In this document: positions 8,194-13,853 of the stretch, piece after piece
Numbering within the stretch: position 1 is the first letter of the stretch
Layout of the letters: every line of letters begins with the position of its first letter
Source of the DNA: Pseudomonadota bacterium
GTDB lineage: Bacteria > Pseudomonadota > Alphaproteobacteria > Kiloniellales > J153
Length of the DNA stretch: 13,853 bases
NCBI GenBank assembly: GCA_022572105.1
Contig: JACZWN010000010.1
Coordinates: 1 to 13,853 of the forward strand
Direction: 5' to 3'
Translations under genes and position numbers: made by a program
The notes under the pieces: model-generated
What the model saw: the letters and a program-made list of their open reading frames with translations, nothing else
Database searches by the model: none
Told to the model about the DNA's origin: nothing

Positions 8194-8413
8194 TTTCTTT
8201 GCCGTTCTCGATCCTCGAATCGTATACCTCGAACCTCAGGCCCCGGACACGACCGCCAGAATGCACTGCGACCGGCAGATAGTCCGAGTTCGGCATGTGG
8301 AACCAGCGCAGGAACTCGACCGTCGACAGGTCTCCCGCCAGTCAGATCTCGAGAAACATCCGGCTGACCGGGTGCAGACGCTCGGGCAGGCAGCTCAAAA
8401 TGCCTTCGGACAT
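8171..8413 (-). pseudogene. Small ORF interrupted by one TGA (80-aa hypothetical protein)
   Basis: From ATG at 8413 the minus strand reads MSEGILSCLPERLHPVSRM and on to residue 23, meets TGA at 8342-8344, then stays open through LAGDLSTVEFLRWFHMPNSD and VRGLRFEVYDSRIENGK to TGA at 8171-8173. Third codon positions are mostly G or C on both sides of the stop, and the residues look protein-like, which suggests a coding frame broken by a single change. It could be a decayed gene, a sequencing error, or chance. I do not recognise the family. The C-terminal codons overlap the tRNA-Asn promoter. Confidence 0.4.
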
Positions 8414-8749
8414 CACCTAGTGCCGCGGCTCACGGGTTCAAGCTCAGGCTAATCCGCGTGTGTCAGTAAACGATTAACTTTACCGATTCGACCATGCCGA
8501 CGCGAAGGGCGCATGACGCCGCGTTTCCCCTGGTGTCCGGGGTGTCCGGCCCTTGAAGGTCGGGCGCCGGCGAAGCGAATGGGTAGGGATTCGCTATTAA
8601 TATCGTGCATTTCCAGGCCACGGCAGGGCCGTGCCGGGACCCGGTTGGACGGCGCCCAGGTATGAAGAGAGGCTTCCACGGCCCCATGCCGCGGCCCACC
8701 ACCGCGCGCCGCGGGGCTTCGTTTGCCTGCGGTCGCCCGGGCCCTGGTC
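8414..8749. other. Intergenic stretch with no supported gene
   Basis: Open frames exist on both strands, but their translations are low-complexity Pro/Arg/Gly sequences typical of GC-rich non-coding DNA. A short AT-rich patch near 8593-8606 (CTATTAATAT) could belong to a promoter for the rightward ORF, but no -35 partner is clear. Confidence 0.5.
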
Positions 8750-8794
8750 GGGATGAGGGGGACCGGGATGAGGGGAGCCGGGATGACGGGGCGC
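8750..8794. repeat. Three 15-bp units, each with an ATG
   Basis: Units at 8750-8764, 8765-8779 and 8780-8794 all begin GGGATGA and continue with a G-rich segment. They encode GMRGT, GMRGA and GMTGR in the frame of the downstream ORF. Each ATG after the first is preceded by a G-rich ribosome-site-like run supplied by the unit before. Confidence 0.75.
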
Positions 8795-9067
8795 GGGTTG
8801 CGCCGCTGCCTGGCCGTGGGGTTGTTGGGCCTCGTCGGCGGTGTCGCCCTCGTCGGACAGGGCGAGGCGGTCAAGGACAGCCACGCCGGCGTGTTCAGGC
8901 CTGGCGGCATGGCGCCGCGCGACACCCGACGCGCGCCCGCCCCCGCCGCCGGGGCGCCCGCCGTTTGCTTGCGGGCGGGAACGATGCCCGCCTCGAGCGC
9001 TTCCTCGATCGGTAACCGGTTCCGCGACCCCTTCGGAACCGCGCTGGTCGCCGGCCTCGTCTATTAG
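8783..9067 (+). CDS. Possible 94-aa exported hypothetical protein
   Basis: ATG 8783 is the last of three in-frame ATGs and has GGGGAG five bases upstream. The product begins with a signal-peptide-like segment: basic MTGRGLRRC, then a hydrophobic run LAVGLLGLVGGVALV, then GQGEA as a possible cleavage site. The remaining 65 residues are rich in Ala, Pro, Gly and Arg and end GTALVAGLVY. I recognise no family. Opposite-strand frames over the same bases are also open, as is common at this GC content, so the gene call is tentative. Earlier starts at 8753 or 8768 would lengthen the basic N-terminus. Confidence 0.4.
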   Translation: MTGRGLRRCLAVGLLGLVGGVALVGQGEAVKDSHAGVFRPGGMAPRDTRRAPAPAAGAPAVCLRAGTMPASSASSIGNRFRDPFGTALVAGLVY

Positions 9068-9139
9068 CCTGGGGTGCCCGGCGGACGGCGTCCGTAGACG
9101 AGATCCGTTGCCGCGCGGCGCCGTGACCCGGATTGTCGC

Positions 9140-9295
9140 TTAGCCGATGAAAATATGAATATAAATGGGCCAACGCGCGCCGAACGCGATCGCCTCGATA
9201 ACGTCCTGGCCGCCCCTGCTCAGGTACAGGGTCCCGAAACCCACGATACCCAGGAGGTACAGCGCGGGTAACCCGATCGTGAATATCTTCATCAT
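9140..9295 (-). CDS. Predicted 51-aa small membrane protein
   Basis: From ATG at 9295 the minus strand encodes MMKIFTIGLPALYLLGIVGF, a short polar turn SRGGQD, and a second hydrophobic stretch ending ARWPIYIHIFIG, closed by TAA at 9140-9142. Two membrane spans of 17-20 residues are predicted with a short loop between. The amino-acid pattern is orderly and unlike the Pro/Arg-rich noise of neighbouring frames, so I think it is real. No family is recognised. The start ATGATG lies inside a tandem duplication and overlaps the stop of a six-codon upstream ORF, which may couple its translation. Confidence 0.6.
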   Translation of the reverse strand: MMKIFTIGLPALYLLGIVGFGTLYLSRGGQDVIEAIAFGARWPIYIHIFIG

Positions 9296-9312
9296 CGAAT
9301 AATCCGCATCAT
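9292..9312 (-). other. Six-codon upstream ORF (MMRIIR) within a tandem duplication
   Basis: The 17 bases at 9290-9306 are repeated at 9307-9323 with 14 of 17 matches. On the minus strand each copy carries CGATGATG. The upstream copy opens a six-codon frame, MMRIIR, whose TGA (9292-9294) overlaps the ATG at 9293-9295 of the 51-aa gene as ATGA. It may be a leader or simply a by-product of the duplication. Confidence 0.4.
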
Positions 9313-9364
9313 CGAGTAACCCCGGCTCTTCTGTTCCGGCTCCTGGCCATCGGGCCGGACGAGC

Positions 9365-9500
9365 CGTATTTTCTTTCGAGAGACGTTAGTACACCACGAA
9401 TATAGTTAATTCGAAGTTAAAGAACCGGATTGATAATGATGGCCAATCATTCCTAAAGATATTTGTTTGATATTTAAGCATCTATTATTTTCTCTTACGG
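9365..9500. other. AT-rich intergenic island
   Basis: About 135 bases of clearly AT-rich DNA stand in an otherwise very GC-rich window, with runs such as TATTTAAGCATCTATTATTTTC. It contains AATGAT / ATCATT (9436-9441 / 9447-9452). It lies upstream of the 51-aa gene and downstream of tRNA-Cys on the minus strand, so it probably holds the promoter of the former. No -35/-10 pair is convincing. Confidence 0.55.
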
Positions 9501-9518
9501 CTTAGGCATGAACTCGCG

Positions 9519-9542
9519 CGGCCGGCAATATCCGGCCGGCCG
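9519..9542 (-). terminator. Hairpin after tRNA-Cys
   Basis: CGGCCGGC (9519-9526) and GCCGGCCG (9535-9542) form a perfect 8-bp stem around an eight-base loop, 26 bases past the encoded CCA. No T tract follows at once on the minus strand, so it could end transcription only weakly or serve as a 3' processing or stability stem. Confidence 0.45.
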
Positions 9543-9568
9543 TCTCGCCTCGGCGGGCTTGGGAAGGT

Positions 9569-9642
9569 TGGAGGCCCGGGCCGGAATCGAACCGACGTAC
9601 GGAGCTTTGCAGGCCCCTGCATAACCACTCTGCCACCGGGCC
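9569..9642 (-). tRNA. tRNA-Cys(GCA)
   Basis: On the minus strand the acceptor arms GGCCCGG and CCGGGCC pair, with discriminator T and encoded CCA (9569-9571). The anticodon loop CTGCAAA gives GCA, and the T-arm is GTCGG-TTCGATT-CCGGC. The body is 71 nt plus CCA, short as expected for tRNA-Cys. Confidence 0.96.
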
Positions 9643-9682
9643 GCCATGCGTGAAGATCGGCCCGGCGGGACTGGCCCCGCGA

Positions 9683-9711
9683 GATATAGTGACCGCCCCA
9701 GCACCGGTCAA
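9683..9711 (-). promoter_or_regulatory. Promoter of tRNA-Cys
   Basis: On the minus strand TTGACC (9706-9711) and TATATC (9683-9688) are exactly 17 bases apart. This is the best sigma-70-type promoter in the window and lies about 40 bases before the mature tRNA. Confidence 0.75.
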
Positions 9712-9737
9712 GCGGGCTTGAGCCGGGGCTTCGCCGT

Positions 9738-9779
9738 CCGCGGCCCGAGGCCTGCGAGCCGGGGCCCGAGGCCTGCGAG
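9738..9779. repeat. Two tandem 21-bp copies
   Basis: CCGCGGCCCGAGGCCTGCGAG at 9738-9758 in its 20-base core (CGCGGCCCGAGGCCTGCGAG) recurs at 9759-9779 with a single C-to-G change. It lies between the tRNA-Cys promoter and the methyltransferase gene. It appears to be a local duplication. Confidence 0.8.
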
Positions 9780-9872
9780 ATTGTGTTCCGTGTCTTACGC
9801 AACTATAAACCTCAGGCACGGCTCCGGCCGATTTGCCCCCATCCTGTCGATTTACGGTCATGACGAGACGCC

Positions 9873-10529
9873 ATGCTTGAATACGCCACCGCTCGCCGGA
9901 ACATGGTCGAGTCCCAGATTCGCACCAACAAGGTGACGGACGCCGGGCTGATCGAGGCCTTCGAGCGCGTGCCGCGCGAGTTGTTCGTGCCCGAGCGGCT
10001 ACGCGGCATCGCCTACGTCGACAAGGACATCGCGCTCGGCAACGGCCGCTTCGCGATGGAGCCGATGGTCCTGGCCCGGCTGCTGCAGGCGGCGCGGCCG
10101 GAGCCCGACGATATCGCGCTCGATCTCGGTTGCGCCACGGGGTATGCGACCGCCATTCTGTCGCGGCTGGTGGCCACGGTGGTGGCCCTGGAGGGCGAAG
10201 CGGATCTGGCGGCCGAGGCCAACCGGATCCTGAGCGAGCTCGAGATCGACAACGCGGTCGTCGTCGAGGGCCCGCTTACCGAGGGCTATCCCAAGCAGGC
10301 GCCCTACAACGTCATCGTCCTGGGCGGCGCCGTGGCCGAGATCCCGCCGGCGATCGGCGACCAGTTGGCCGACGGCGGGCGCCTGGTGGCGGTCGTCAAA
10401 GGGGACGCGGGCATGGGGCGCGCCACCCTCATGCAACGTAACGGTAGCGTGGTCTCCAGCCGAATCCTGTTCGATGCGTCGGCACCCATGCTGCCCGGGT
10501 TCGAGATCGAGCCCGGGTTCGTGTTCTAA
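9873..10529 (+). CDS. Protein-L-isoaspartate O-methyltransferase family protein
   Basis: Family members use S-adenosylmethionine to methylate isoaspartyl residues in damaged proteins, in the cytoplasm. The 218-aa protein has the family N-terminus (MVESQIRTNKVTD, then VPRELFVPE), the SAM-binding motif I DLGCATGYAT at residues 84-93, and a complete Rossmann-like methyltransferase fold. The substrate loop, which reads SQPYM in the E. coli enzyme, is AMEPM here (61-65). The catalytic-site serine is therefore missing and true isoaspartate repair is doubtful. This divergent form upstream of tolC is a common alphaproteobacterial arrangement, from general knowledge. The ATG at 9873 starts right at the conserved N-terminus; the ribosome site is weak. 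Confidence 0.85.
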   Translation: MLEYATARRNMVESQIRTNKVTDAGLIEAFERVPRELFVPERLRGIAYVDKDIALGNGRFAMEPMVLARLLQAARPEPDDIALDLGCATGYATAILSRLVATVVALEGEADLAAEANRILSELEIDNAVVVEGPLTEGYPKQAPYNVIVLGGAVAEIPPAIGDQLADGGRLVAVVKGDAGMGRATLMQRNGSVVSSRILFDASAPMLPGFEIEPGFVF

Positions 10530-10803
10530 GGTCCGGGGGATATTGAGCGAGGAACGGGCGCCCGGACTCGAAATCGAAATCGCCTCGACCGTGACTGCGG
10601 ATTTCCAGGCGCGCGCCGTCCGGCATTGCGCGGCCAGGGATTTGCCCGGGGCGACCAGCTTGGCGGGAGGCACCGACGCCCGGGCCGCGGCCCGGGCTCC
10701 CGATAGGGCCCGTTACCGATCCGTTAACCTTATTTATGGTTTTTATGTTTAGGACTGCTAAAGTCTTGAAGTGTCAAAACCAACCGGAAGCGGAAAGCGT
10801 CTC
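10530..10803. other. Spacer between methyltransferase gene and tolC
   Basis: There is no convincing gene. The stretch contains the perfect 20-base palindrome at 10678-10697 (GCCCGGGC-CGCG-GCCCGGGC when folded), a candidate terminator stem without a T tract. An AT-rich segment follows at 10718-10770 (GTTAACCTTATTTATGG and TGCTAAAGT), where the tolC promoter probably lies. Confidence 0.55.
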
Positions 10804-12195
10804 ATGAGGGCGGCGTTCGAGTCTCGTCTGCGTTCCCTGACCGCCGTTGCGGCCGTCGGGCTATGGGCGATCTGCGCCCAGCCGGCCGGCGCCCAATCGC
10901 TGTCCGAGGCCCTGGCCGAAGCCTACGCCACGAACCCGACGCTGAGGGCGGCGCGGGCCGAGTTGCGCGCGGTCAACGAAGGGGTGCCGCAGGCCTTGTC
11001 CAACTGGCGGCCCAACCTGACGGTGACCGGCTCGGCCGGCAAGCAGCGCATCGATAGCCAGGCGAGCTTCTCCAGCACCGAGGAGACCACGACGCCGACT
11101 ACGGCGACCGCGCGGCTGATCCAGCCCCTGTACCGCGGCGGTCGCACGATTGCGGCGACCCAGCGCGCCGAGCACCAGGTCCGGGCCCAGCGATCGACCC
11201 TGCAGTCGGTCGAGCAGTCGGTCTTGCTGCGCGCGGTCACCGCCTACATGGACGTCTGGCGCGACCAGGCGATCATCGAGTTCAACGTCAAGAACGAAAT
11301 GGTCATCGCGCGCCAGCTCGAGGCGACCCGGGACCGGTTCACGGTCGGCGAGGTCACGCGTACCGATGTCGCACAGTCGGAGACCCGCCTGGCGATCGCC
11401 ACCGCCGAGCGGATCGCTGCCGAGGGGACGCTCAGGTCGAGCCGGGCGGTGTACGCGGAGGTGGTCGGAAGCGCGCCCGGCGTACTGCCGCCACCGCTGC
11501 CGCTCGATGGGATGCCGGCCAGCCTGGAGGCGGTCATCAACCAGGCGGTATCGCGCAACCCGGACGTGCTGGCGGCCAATTTTGCCGAAAAGGCCGCGCG
11601 GCGTCGGGTCCAAGAGGTGTTCGGCGAACTGCTGCCGAGCGTGCAGATCAACGCCTCCATGAGCCACAGTGAAGAGACCAGCCAGCGGGCCGGCAAGACC
11701 GATCGGGCGCAGATCCTCGCCGAGATCACCGTCCCGCTCTACCAGCAGGGCGCGGTCTCGAGCCGGGTGCGCGAAGCCAAGCAGATTACCAACCAACGGC
11801 GCATCGAGGTCGAGGAGTCGCGCCGGCGCATCGAACAGGAAGCGGTCAGCGCCTGGGAAGGCCTGGCGACCGCGCGCGCCCAGATCCGCTCGTTCGAGTC
11901 CGGGGTTCGCTCGGCCGAGATCGCGCTCGAGGGCGTGCGCCAGGAAAACGCCGTGGGCGCGCGCACGATCCTGGACATTCTCGACGCCGAGCAGGAGTTG
12001 CTCGACGCGCAGGTCAGCCTGGTGCGTTCGCAGCGCGACGAAATCATTGCCGGTTACCAGGTGCACGCGGCCATCGGGCGCCTGACCGCACGCGATTTGA
12101 ACCTGCCGGTCGAGGTCTATGACCCCGAAGTCGATTACCTGAAAGTGCGCAACAGTTGGTTCGGACTGGGCGGACCGATTGCTGGCGAGGAGTGA
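10804..12195 (+). CDS. tolC: TolC family outer-membrane export channel
   Basis: TolC trimers form the outer-membrane tunnel for type I secretion and multidrug efflux, docking with periplasmic adaptors. From ATG 10804 the protein has 463 aa with a signal peptide (basic MRAAFESRLRS, hydrophobic core, cleavage expected after AGA at about residue 30). Two repeated outer-membrane efflux halves follow, with strand motifs ARLIQPLYRGGRT and AEITVPLYQQGAV at equivalent places and long heptad-rich helices. The end, AIGRLTARDLNLPVEVYDPE, is typical of alphaproteobacterial TolC. ATG 10804 is favoured because GGAAAG lies six bases upstream; GTG 10771 would add 11 residues but has only a weak ribosome site. 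Confidence 0.93.
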   Translation: MRAAFESRLRSLTAVAAVGLWAICAQPAGAQSLSEALAEAYATNPTLRAARAELRAVNEGVPQALSNWRPNLTVTGSAGKQRIDSQASFSSTEETTTPTTATARLIQPLYRGGRTIAATQRAEHQVRAQRSTLQSVEQSVLLRAVTAYMDVWRDQAIIEFNVKNEMVIARQLEATRDRFTVGEVTRTDVAQSETRLAIATAERIAAEGTLRSSRAVYAEVVGSAPGVLPPPLPLDGMPASLEAVINQAVSRNPDVLAANFAEKAARRRVQEVFGELLPSVQINASMSHSEETSQRAGKTDRAQILAEITVPLYQQGAVSSRVREAKQITNQRRIEVEESRRRIEQEAVSAWEGLATARAQIRSFESGVRSAEIALEGVRQENAVGARTILDILDAEQELLDAQVSLVRSQRDEIIAGYQVHAAIGRLTARDLNLPVEVYDPEVDYLKVRNSWFGLGGPIAGEE

Positions 12196-12198
12196 GCG

Positions 12199-12321
12199 AT
12201 GCGCCAGGACGGGCGAATCGGCGCTATAATGACCCGGGCGAGAATGCTCCGGGCGAGGCCGGGTGGACCGTGCCAAGGCGACGTTTGGGTCGTCGAGAGC
12301 CTCGGGACTCTTGAATCATGA
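12199..12321 (+). CDS. Possible 40-aa ORF coupling tolC to popZ
   Basis: ATG 12199 starts three bases after the tolC stop, with AGGAG six bases upstream, and its TGA overlaps the popZ ATG as ATGA. The product (MRQDGRIGAIMTRARMLRAR, then a short mixed tail) has no recognised family. The ribosome site is made of the last Gly-Glu-Glu codons of tolC, so it may be coincidental. If translated, the ORF would couple popZ, whose own ribosome site is weak, to tolC. Confidence 0.3.
   Translation: MRQDGRIGAIMTRARMLRARPGGPCQGDVWVVESLGTLES
12225..12230 (+). promoter_or_regulatory. Perfect -10 hexamer upstream of popZ
   Basis: TATAAT stands alone in GC-rich DNA, 87 bases before the popZ ATG. The bases 16-18 positions upstream contain no recognisable -35, so a popZ promoter here is only possible. 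Confidence 0.3.
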
Positions 12322-12827
12322 GCGATACCAAAGGCCAAGCCGAACCGACCATGGAGGAGATCCTGGCCTCCATCCGGCGGATCATCTCGGAAGACGAGCC
12401 GGAGCCGGAAGGCGAGCAGGAACCGGCGGTCGAGGCGGCCGCACCCGAACCCGAGCCCGAACCGGAACCCGAACCGGAGCCGGAACCTGAACCCGAGCCC
12501 GAGCCCGAGCCGGAAGAAGAGGTTCTGGAGCTCACCCAGAAGGTCGAGGACGACGGTACCGTGGTCGACTTGGCCGCGGAACGTGCCGCCATGGGGGCGC
12601 AGCCCGAGCCTGAGGCGCCGGATGCCCTGTCGCAGGTGACCCATGCAGCGATAGGCGCGCAGGGGATCGCGGCCGCGCTCGGCGGCGAGCGCTCGCTCGA
12701 GGCAATCGTTCGCGATGCGCTGGTCCCCGAGGTCAAGTCCTGGCTCGAAAGCCACCTGTCGCCGCTGGTCGAGCAGATCGTCCGCGACGAGATCAGGAAG
12801 ATGGCCCAGCGCAGCGAAAATTCGTAA
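12318..12827 (+). CDS. popZ: PopZ-type pole-organising protein (DUF2497 family)
   Basis: PopZ is the self-assembling scaffold of the alphaproteobacterial cell pole. It anchors the ParB-parS centromere complex and recruits polar signalling proteins. The 169-aa protein has the three-part layout of the family. An N-terminal binding helix reads EPTMEEILASIRRIISED (about 9-26). An acidic, proline-rich disordered linker contains 12 consecutive Pro-Glu pairs at 43-66. A C-terminal oligomerisation helix set begins SLEAIVRDALVPEVKSWLES and ends EQIVRDEIRKMAQ. The length is close to that of Caulobacter PopZ, about 177 aa. It follows tolC and precedes valS, a frequent alphaproteobacterial order. Confidence 0.9.
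   Translation: MSDTKGQAEPTMEEILASIRRIISEDEPEPEGEQEPAVEAAAPEPEPEPEPEPEPEPEPEPEPEPEEEVLELTQKVEDDGTVVDLAAERAAMGAQPEPEAPDALSQVTHAAIGAQGIAAALGGERSLEAIVRDALVPEVKSWLESHLSPLVEQIVRDEIRKMAQRSENS
12444..12515. repeat. Twelve Pro-Glu codon pairs in popZ
   Basis: A 72-base run of six-base units encodes (Pro-Glu)12. Codons vary between CCC, CCG and CCT and between GAA and GAG, so the peptide is more uniform than the DNA. Confidence 0.9.
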
Positions 12828-12963
12828 CCCGCCATTTGCGCCGCGACCGCCCCGGCGGACTTGACGGGGCTGGCAAAATACTCAATTCAAGGTCGCGCCG
12901 AAGCCACCGCCAGCCAAAAACGCCGCCATCCGTAACCGCCGACCGACCCGCCCGAGGACAGCA

Positions 12964-13853
12964 ATGCTGGACAAGACCTATCGACCGAGCGAGGTCGAGG
13001 CCAAGCACTACGGGCTGTGGGAGAGCGCCGGCGACTTCGCGGCCGGGCGTCGGCCCGAAGCCGAGACCTATTGCATCGTCATTCCGCCGCCCAACGTGAC
13101 CGGCAGCTTGCACATGGGTCACGCCCTCAACAACACGTTGCAGGACGTGCTGATCCGCCTGGCGCGGATGCGCGGCAAGGACACGCTTTGGCAGCCGGGC
13201 ATGGATCACGCCGGGATCGCGACCCAGATGGTGGTCGAGCGCCAACTCGAGGCGCAGGGCATCGCACGGCGCGACATCGGGCGCGAGAAATTCGTCGAGA
13301 AGGTCTGGCAGTGGAAGGAAGAGTCGGGCGGCACCATCACCCGCCAGCTGCGCCGGCTCGGCGCCTCCTGCGATTGGAGCCGGGAGCGCTTCACCATGGA
13401 CGAGGGCCTGTCGCGCGCGGTCCTCAAGGTCTTCGTCCGGCTCCACAAGCAGGGCCTCATCTACAAGGACAAGCGCCTGGTCAACTGGGACCCGAAACTG
13501 CAGACCGCGATCTCCGACCTCGAGGTCCAGCAGCGCGAGGTGCAGGGCCACCTCTGGCACATCAAGTATCCGGTCGAGGGCGCGGACGGCGCCACGATCA
13601 CCGTCGCCACCACCCGGCCCGAGACCATGCTGGGCGATACCGGGGTTGCGGTCCATCCGGACGATGCGCGGTACCAACACCTGATCGGCAAGCACGCGAT
13701 CCTGCCCCTCGTCGGCCGGCGGTTGCCGATCGTCGCCGACGAGCACGCCGACCCCGAGCAGGGCTCGGGCGCGGTCAAGATCACCCCGGCGCACGACTTC
13801 AACGACTTCGAGGTCGGCCGCCGCCACGATCTGGAGATAGATCGGGAGAGCAC
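12964..13853 (+). CDS. valS: Valyl-tRNA synthetase, N-terminal part
   Basis: ValS charges tRNA-Val in the cytoplasm and edits mischarged threonine. The first 296 codons are present and the frame is open to the window edge. Visible are the class I signature PPPNVTGSLHMGHAL with HMGH at residues 50-53, the GMDHAGIATQ stretch, and the start of the CP1 editing domain with TTRPETMLGDTGVAVHP and GSGAVKITPAHDFNDFEVG. The KMSKS motif and tRNA-binding parts lie beyond the window. ATG 12964 has GAGG about seven bases upstream and gives the normal N-terminus, LDKTYRPSEVE. Confidence 0.96.
   Translation, partial: MLDKTYRPSEVEAKHYGLWESAGDFAAGRRPEAETYCIVIPPPNVTGSLHMGHALNNTLQDVLIRLARMRGKDTLWQPGMDHAGIATQMVVERQLEAQGIARRDIGREKFVEKVWQWKEESGGTITRQLRRLGASCDWSRERFTMDEGLSRAVLKVFVRLHKQGLIYKDKRLVNWDPKLQTAISDLEVQQREVQGHLWHIKYPVEGADGATITVATTRPETMLGDTGVAVHPDDARYQHLIGKHAILPLVGRRLPIVADEHADPEQGSGAVKITPAHDFNDFEVGRRHDLEIDRES

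Noticed and set aside
8449..8925. Minus-strand ORFs of 79-158 codons
   Set aside because: Low-complexity Pro/Arg-rich translations without ribosome sites or domains, overlapping frames open in several phases.
10718..10745. CtrA-type site before tolC
   Set aside because: One TTAAC half-site is present but no second half lies seven bases away.
10474..10752. 92-codon ORF after the methyltransferase gene
   Set aside because: It overlaps the end of that gene, crosses the 20-base palindrome, and its translation resembles no domain.

Overview
The window is GC-rich chromosomal DNA from an alphaproteobacterium, probably of the Rhodospirillales type. The evidence is a PopZ-type polar organiser (a family restricted to Alphaproteobacteria), the radA-cvpA-purF order, the pcm-like/tolC/popZ/valS order, a CheZ of the alphaproteobacterial kind, and consistently high third-position GC. 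The genus cannot be named from the sequence alone.

Positions 1-3442 (plus strand) hold the 3' part of radA (DNA repair), cvpA (inner-membrane protein) and purF (first step of purine synthesis). cvpA and purF overlap by 4 bases and look co-transcribed. RadA carries an apparent one-base deletion inside its Walker A motif at the left window edge. Between purF and the convergent cheZ lies a 283-bp element with 34-bp imperfect terminal inverted repeats and two internal hairpins. Its tips are exactly the TGA stop codons of both flanking genes. This is the most unusual structure in the window.

Positions 3720-7629 hold cheZ (minus) and, divergently, a large membrane sensor histidine kinase with a periplasmic domain, HAMP, three PAS-like domains, HisKA and HATPase (plus). 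No response regulator lies beside it.

Positions 7630-9870 are gene-poor. They contain tRNA-Asn(GTT) and tRNA-Cys(GCA), both on the minus strand with recognisable promoters. They also contain two very small predicted membrane proteins (44 and 51 aa), a possible 94-aa exported protein, a minus-strand ORF broken by one TGA, an AT-rich stretch and several short tandem duplications. None of these small ORFs belongs to a family I recognise.

Positions 9873-13853 (plus) hold a protein-L-isoaspartate methyltransferase-like gene with a divergent substrate loop, tolC (outer-membrane export channel), popZ (polar scaffold with a 12-fold Pro-Glu tract) and the first 296 codons of valS. A 40-codon ORF with a good Shine-Dalgarno may couple tolC to popZ.

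Most of the window is housekeeping DNA. The points that merit follow-up are the purF/cheZ palindromic element, the unannotated small ORFs, and the two possible frame lesions (radA and the 8171-8413 ORF), which may be sequencing or assembly errors.
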